From Odiellus spinosus (lineage: Eukaryota; Arthropoda; Arachnida; Opiliones; Phalangiidae), in assembly GCA_963920705.1 (NCBI GenBank), contig CAWUCO010000202.1, positions 292,970-356,969 of the forward strand: DNA of 64,000 nucleotides, read 5' to 3'. The translations under genes and the position numbers were made by a program. Shown here in pieces: positions 60,719 to 64,000 of the stretch. A model generated the notes under the pieces. It saw only the letters and a program-made list of their open reading frames with translations, was not told the DNA's origin and made no database searches. Numbering within the stretch: the stretch's first letter is position 1; the number at the start of each line of letters is the position of its first letter.

Positions 60719-61320
60719 TTAGTCCGACTTCCGCTTGGCGGCCTGATGAACCTTGTTGAACGGTTTGGGTTTTCCGCTGATTTGGTACAAGACGGGATGT
60801 GGTTGCTTTCGGAGGATCTTGGCTTCTGTTGGTTGGTTGGCCATCTTTAGATGGTGTCGTGTTCGTCGAATATTTCTACCATTTTCTGCTCTTATGATGT
60901 ACGATTGTGGTTCCGCCGCCAATGCAATTACTACGCCTTTGCCCCAAGTTCTTGGGGCGATATAATGGTATATTGGTGTGCCCACTTTTAGAATCAATGT
61001 TTTTATGGTATGTGATGGACGATAGTTGTTGAGCATCGTGTTTTGTCGCTTCTGCAATGTTTCGCGTATATGTTCTGTGAGAAAGTTTGGACGTAGAGCT
61101 TCCGTTGAGGTTGTGAGAGGTGTTCGGATCTTACGGCCCATTAGCATTTCTGCCGGAGATGGTAAATTTCCTATGGGAGTGGAGCGATATTCCATTAATA
61201 CGTGCTGTAAATCGCTTCCATCTGTCGTTGACTTTATCATCATGTTCTTTATTGTATGAATTGTGCTTTCTGTTAAGCGATTTGATTGCAGATAGTGGGG
61301 GCTCGAAGTCACATGTTGGA
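60719..61320 (-). mobile_element. Gypsy integrase C-terminal fragment (fossil)
   Basis: The minus strand encodes the end of a Gypsy integrase: LTESTIHTIKNMM, EYRSTPIGNLPSPAEMLMGR, then VGTPIYHYIAPRTWGKG and RRTRHHLKM, the usual C-terminal barrel and tail. The element class resembles the Mag/K02A2.6 type. Only this piece is present, bounded on the left by the LINE poly-A tail and on the right by unrecognised sequence. It is a third Gypsy lineage in the window. Confidence 0.85.
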
Positions 61321-61477
61321 CTCCAAATTGTTGCAGGAATTGTTGAGATTAGATTAGATATCACTCGAGACCAGTCGCACAAAATGTGCGCTCCGTACTA
61401 TAATAGAAAGCTATACAACTCTAGTGTTTGTTATTTTAGCTAAAGAAGAAATATCATAGAAATAGCGTGATTTTAAA

Positions 61478-61690
61478 ATGAGTGATCTTTGCTCCCACTG
61501 TGATATCTTATTGAATAACCCGAAGGAAATAATTCAGTGTACTGGTGCTTGCCAAGGTTATTTTCATGCGAAATGTACATCGATCAAAAATTAAGAAAAT
61601 CTACGGAAACTAGGAGCTAAGAAAGGTATCTGGCGGTGTAATAACTGTAAGTTGAATTCTAAATCTGAAGAAGACGTATTAAAAATGTCT
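61478..61690 (+). pseudogene. LINE ORF1 fragment with PHD zinc finger
   Basis: From ATG 61478 the frame reads MSDLCSHCDILLNNPKEIIQ, then CTGACQGYFHAKC. After a stop it continues LRKLGAKKGIWRCNNC, giving the Cys4-His-Cys3 spacing of a PHD finger. PHD fingers at the N-terminus are typical of ORF1 proteins of some insect LINEs. One in-frame TAA interrupts it. It may be the 5' end of a lineage such as that at 59.3 kb, but no contiguous body follows. Confidence 0.6.
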
Positions 61691-61942
61691 AATACATTGA
61701 TTTGGATTTGTATACCACTACACCGTGTTGGGAAACACATAACAGTGGTTAAAAAAAAATTATAGGAGAGGTGCAGGAAATAATAGGAAGATTGTATAAA
61801 TAAATAAATCACAGTAAAGGTATTAGGTAAATAATAAATTAATAAATTATAAATTATAAATCGTAAATAATAAATTAGAAATAAATAAAATAGGTAAGAT
61901 TAATAATAATCAATAAGAATTTGTAAATTATAGACAGTAAAC
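61691..61942. other. AT-rich tract, probably 3' end of the minus-strand LINE
   Basis: Repeats of AAATTATAAATTATAAAT and TAAATAAAT form a microsatellite-like region directly behind the LINE stop codon on the minus strand. Confidence 0.5.
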
Positions 61943-63061
61943 TTAGGTCAGTGTAAATAAATTGAAATTTTTAATAATAGAAGACATCATGTCGCGTAAT
62001 TGGGATAGTTTAGCTGCTGTCAGCGGTAAGCCATAGAGCTCACCGTGAAGTGAAGTGCGGTCTATAAACCCTTCGGTAAGTGGACAGTGTAAAATATAAT
62101 GTGTTGCGTCGCCATCTGGGGCACCACAGGGACAGGACGGTGTGGGATGGTGTCCAAGGTGATGAAGATACTTTGGGAATTTCCCATGGCCGGTGAGTAT
62201 TTGCGATAAATAATAGTCGGATCCTGGGCCAATCAGGGAGACTCGTGGAGCAAACAAGTACGTAAATCGACCTGTGTCGCCAGAGTCCCATTGATTCTGC
62301 CAAGCCGAGATGGACAGATGGTGAAGAATAGTCTTGAGCGACTGACGTGTGGGTAAGATATTGATTTTATAAGCTGAGGGATTAGTAATAGCGGCCTTAG
62401 CGTGGAAGTCAGCTAGTTCATTTCCCAAAGTTCCGATGTGTGCTTTGGTCCAAGAAATGTTGACGTTAGGGTAGTTAGAGACGAGATTTTTGATTGTTTG
62501 AACTAGCAACGTAGTGCTACTTCTATTTTGAAGGGAGGTAACCGCAGATAAGCTATCAGTAAAGATGGTTAAATTGTCTGTGATGTCGTTATGGTGAATC
62601 CAGTAAAGGGCTTGTTCAATCGCCGTTAGTTCAGCGTGATAGATAGTGCAAGACGAGCTGAGAGAGTATTCCCGGGAAATAAAGAGGGAGTTGTTGTGAA
62701 GTACTACAAATGCGCAGCCTACACCATCCACCATCTTGGAGCCGTCCGTAAATATTTCCAAGCCGTTGCCTGAGGGTGTGCGAAGGGGACACTGAAGGCA
62801 CACCTTCAAGGCCGGATGCTGGAAGTGCTTAGGTAAGTCATAGAGATTGGCGTCGTTAACGTGGGTTGTTTGGTAAGTCGTAGGTTCGCGAAGATAGTAG
62901 TTGCGAAATACTGCGGCTTCCTTGCCGACAGTGAGGTGGAGGGGAATGATGCCAGTTAAAGTTAATAATGCCGCCGTGGATGTAGTACGGTAAGCGCGCG
63001 AGATACGAAGTAAACAAGTTCTCGGCGAATAATAGCAGAGTTGGAAGTCTCTCGGTACCAT
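61943..63061 (-). CDS. R1-like LINE ORF2, RNase H and C-terminal zinc region
   Basis: The frame starts in the post-RT region (ISRAYRTTSTAALLTLTGI) and continues into a complete RNase H: LEIFTDGSKMVDGVGC (Asp), YHAELTAIEQALYWI (Glu), LTIFTDSLSAVTS (Asp), KAHIGTLGNELADFHAKAA (Asp). All four metal-binding acids are present. The end carries CPCGAPDGDATHYILHCPL, a C-x-C-x8-H-x4-C zinc motif. The first ~20 codons belong to a shifted phase; the native protein is continuous with the RT frame at 62962-64000, so one frameshift lies at ~63000-63060. Confidence 0.9.
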   Translation of the reverse strand: MVPRDFQLCYYSPRTCLLRISRAYRTTSTAALLTLTGIIPLHLTVGKEAAVFRNYYLREPTTYQTTHVNDANLYDLPKHFQHPALKVCLQCPLRTPSGNGLEIFTDGSKMVDGVGCAFVVLHNNSLFISREYSLSSSCTIYHAELTAIEQALYWIHHNDITDNLTIFTDSLSAVTSLQNRSSTTLLVQTIKNLVSNYPNVNISWTKAHIGTLGNELADFHAKAAITNPSAYKINILPTRQSLKTILHHLSISAWQNQWDSGDTGRFTYLFAPRVSLIGPGSDYYLSQILTGHGKFPKYLHHLGHHPTPSCPCGAPDGDATHYILHCPLTEGFIDRTSLHGELYGLPLTAAKLSQLRDMMSSIIKNFNLFTLT

Positions 63062-64000
63062 ACTCCGCTGGCGTAAGTGATAATTCTCTCAAGGCCCCTC
63101 TTGTAGATTGCCTTAAGGGCCAGGCCGTTAACACCCCAGGTCTTCCGAGCGATCAGAGCGAGCTGCTGAACAGAACGGGCAACTTTTAGGTGGACCGCGT
63201 CTAGGTGTGGAAGGTACGTTAACCCTTGATCAAAAGTAAGGCCGAGAAGTAATAATGTTTTAACATTCGTAATCCTAGAAGCATTCATCGTGAAAATGGG
63301 GTTACGGTTTAATTGGCAACCGGGTTTGTAAAATGTAATTGCTTGGGTTTTACTGGGGGAAAAATGGAGTTTGTTCATGAGACTCCAGTCGTGAATAATT
63401 TGCAGAAGAGATATGCCCTGGTGCTCGAGTTCCCTACGAGAGGTGGCCCAGATGATGCCTAAGATGTCGTCAGCAAAAACCTGAAGGTCACTATGGATTG
63501 GGATATTTAACTGGAAGATTGAGTCGCAGGCGACGTTCCAAAGCGTAGGACCAATACAGGAACCTTGAGGGACGCCACGCTCAATATCTTTGGTGACGGA
63601 TAAGTTACGAGTGGAAATCACGGCCTGACGGTGTCCCAAATAACTTGCGATCAGTGAGTAAATGTTTCTGGGGCACTTCTTGACTCGCAGCGAGTGAAGA
63701 ATACTTGGAATCCATACGTTGTCGAAGGCTCCCTCAATGTCAAGTGATAAGAAAGCAGTGTGGGATTTTTCTGCCTTATTTTGACGGATGAAAGAATCTG
63801 CCCTCGACAACGCATGGGTAGCAGATTTTCCAGAGCGAAAGCCAAACTGTCGAGGATCGAGTAGATGGTTTGATTCCAGATAATAGTTGAGGCGTTCCGT
63901 GAGAAGCTTGTCCAGAATCTTTCCCAAGGATTCTGGTAGGCAGATTGGCCGATATGAACGAGGTGACATCGGGTCCCGCCCCGGTTTGTTAATGAGGATT
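62962..64000 (-). CDS. R1-like LINE ORF2, reverse transcriptase (runs off the right edge)
   Basis: Visible RT blocks in order: YRPICLPESLGKILDKLL, QFGFRSGKSATHAL, FLSLDIEGAFDNVW, GVPQGSCIGPTLWNV, LQVFADDILGII (catalytic pair), LHFSPSKTQAITFY, LLGLTFDQGLTYLPHL, then thumb sequence WGVNGLALKAIYKRG. The phrases PQGSCIGPTLWN and RPICLPE point to the R1/I group. The N-terminal RT part and endonuclease lie beyond base 64000. The frame is open over the whole 1 kb. The last ~12 codons before the stop at 62962 are out of phase with the real protein. Confidence 0.92.
   Translation of the reverse strand, partial: ILINKPGRDPMSPRSYRPICLPESLGKILDKLLTERLNYYLESNHLLDPRQFGFRSGKSATHALSRADSFIRQNKAEKSHTAFLSLDIEGAFDNVWIPSILHSLRVKKCPRNIYSLIASYLGHRQAVISTRNLSVTKDIERGVPQGSCIGPTLWNVACDSIFQLNIPIHSDLQVFADDILGIIWATSRRELEHQGISLLQIIHDWSLMNKLHFSPSKTQAITFYKPGCQLNRNPIFTMNASRITNVKTLLLLGLTFDQGLTYLPHLDAVHLKVARSVQQLALIARKTWGVNGLALKAIYKRGLERIITYASGVWYRETSNSAIIRRELVYFVSRALTVLHPRRHY

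Noticed and set aside
1-64000. tRNA and rRNA genes
   Set aside because: No cloverleaf with correct A and B boxes and no conserved rRNA phrases were noticed by eye.

Overview
The window is AT-rich eukaryotic nuclear DNA, very probably from an arthropod and most likely an insect. The basis is the mix of mobile elements (BEL/Pao, Copia, two Gypsy elements, R1-like and CR1/Jockey-like LINEs, an intron-bearing PIF/Harbinger, hAT, a Helitron), the scattered GGTTAGG-like tracts and a serpin fragment. No species can be named. There is no bacterial-style operon, CRISPR array, rRNA or convincing tRNA. Almost everything readable is transposon-derived; the only host-gene-like pieces are the last part of a serpin (44 kb), a THAP zinc-finger exon (7.4 kb) and two short unrecognised open stretches.

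Layout. 0-2.3 kb: Copia pol fragment. 2.3-9 kb: hairpin elements, degenerate tandem repeats, a 1.8 kb palindrome and a THAP exon enclosed by an inverted repeat. 9.0-13.6 kb: a BEL/Pao element on the minus strand with both LTRs, one carrying a Harbinger-type MITE. 14.4-15.7 kb: a 1.3 kb palindrome. 16.9-17.6 kb: a reduced Copia copy with a target duplication. 18.2-21.6 kb: a hairpin cluster, a non-autonomous Helitron with an internal 30-bp array, then a non-autonomous hAT element with a perfect 8-bp target duplication. 25.1-28.2 kb: three short inverted-repeat elements. 28.5-34.5 kb: Gypsy on the plus strand. 35-40.3 kb: Gypsy on the minus strand with an extra coding-like region behind it. 40.8-43.7 kb: a foldback complex. 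44 kb: serpin fragment.

46.4-58 kb is the most structured part. Two inverted arms carry tandem copies of a roughly 50-bp unit. Between them sits a 7.7 kb PIF/Harbinger element (49205-56938) with perfect 18-bp termini and a TTA duplication. Inside that Harbinger lies a 4.1 kb DNA transposon with terminal repeats of about 390 bp, whose transposase family I cannot assign. That inner element has itself received a small insertion. The right arm runs into a 0.95 kb, 14-bp minisatellite that is open in all six frames. 59.3-64 kb holds a 5'-truncated LINE with a poly-A tail, a Gypsy integrase fragment, a PHD-finger ORF1 fragment and an R1-like LINE that runs off the right edge.

How the parts work together: the Harbinger encodes the usual pair (a MADF DNA-binding protein and a DDE transposase). 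The 178-bp MITE in the BEL LTR shares its terminal and subterminal sequence, so the same machinery probably moved both. The rest is a layered record of insertions, and several junctions let the order of events be read directly. The LTR elements all look broken and are treated as fossils.
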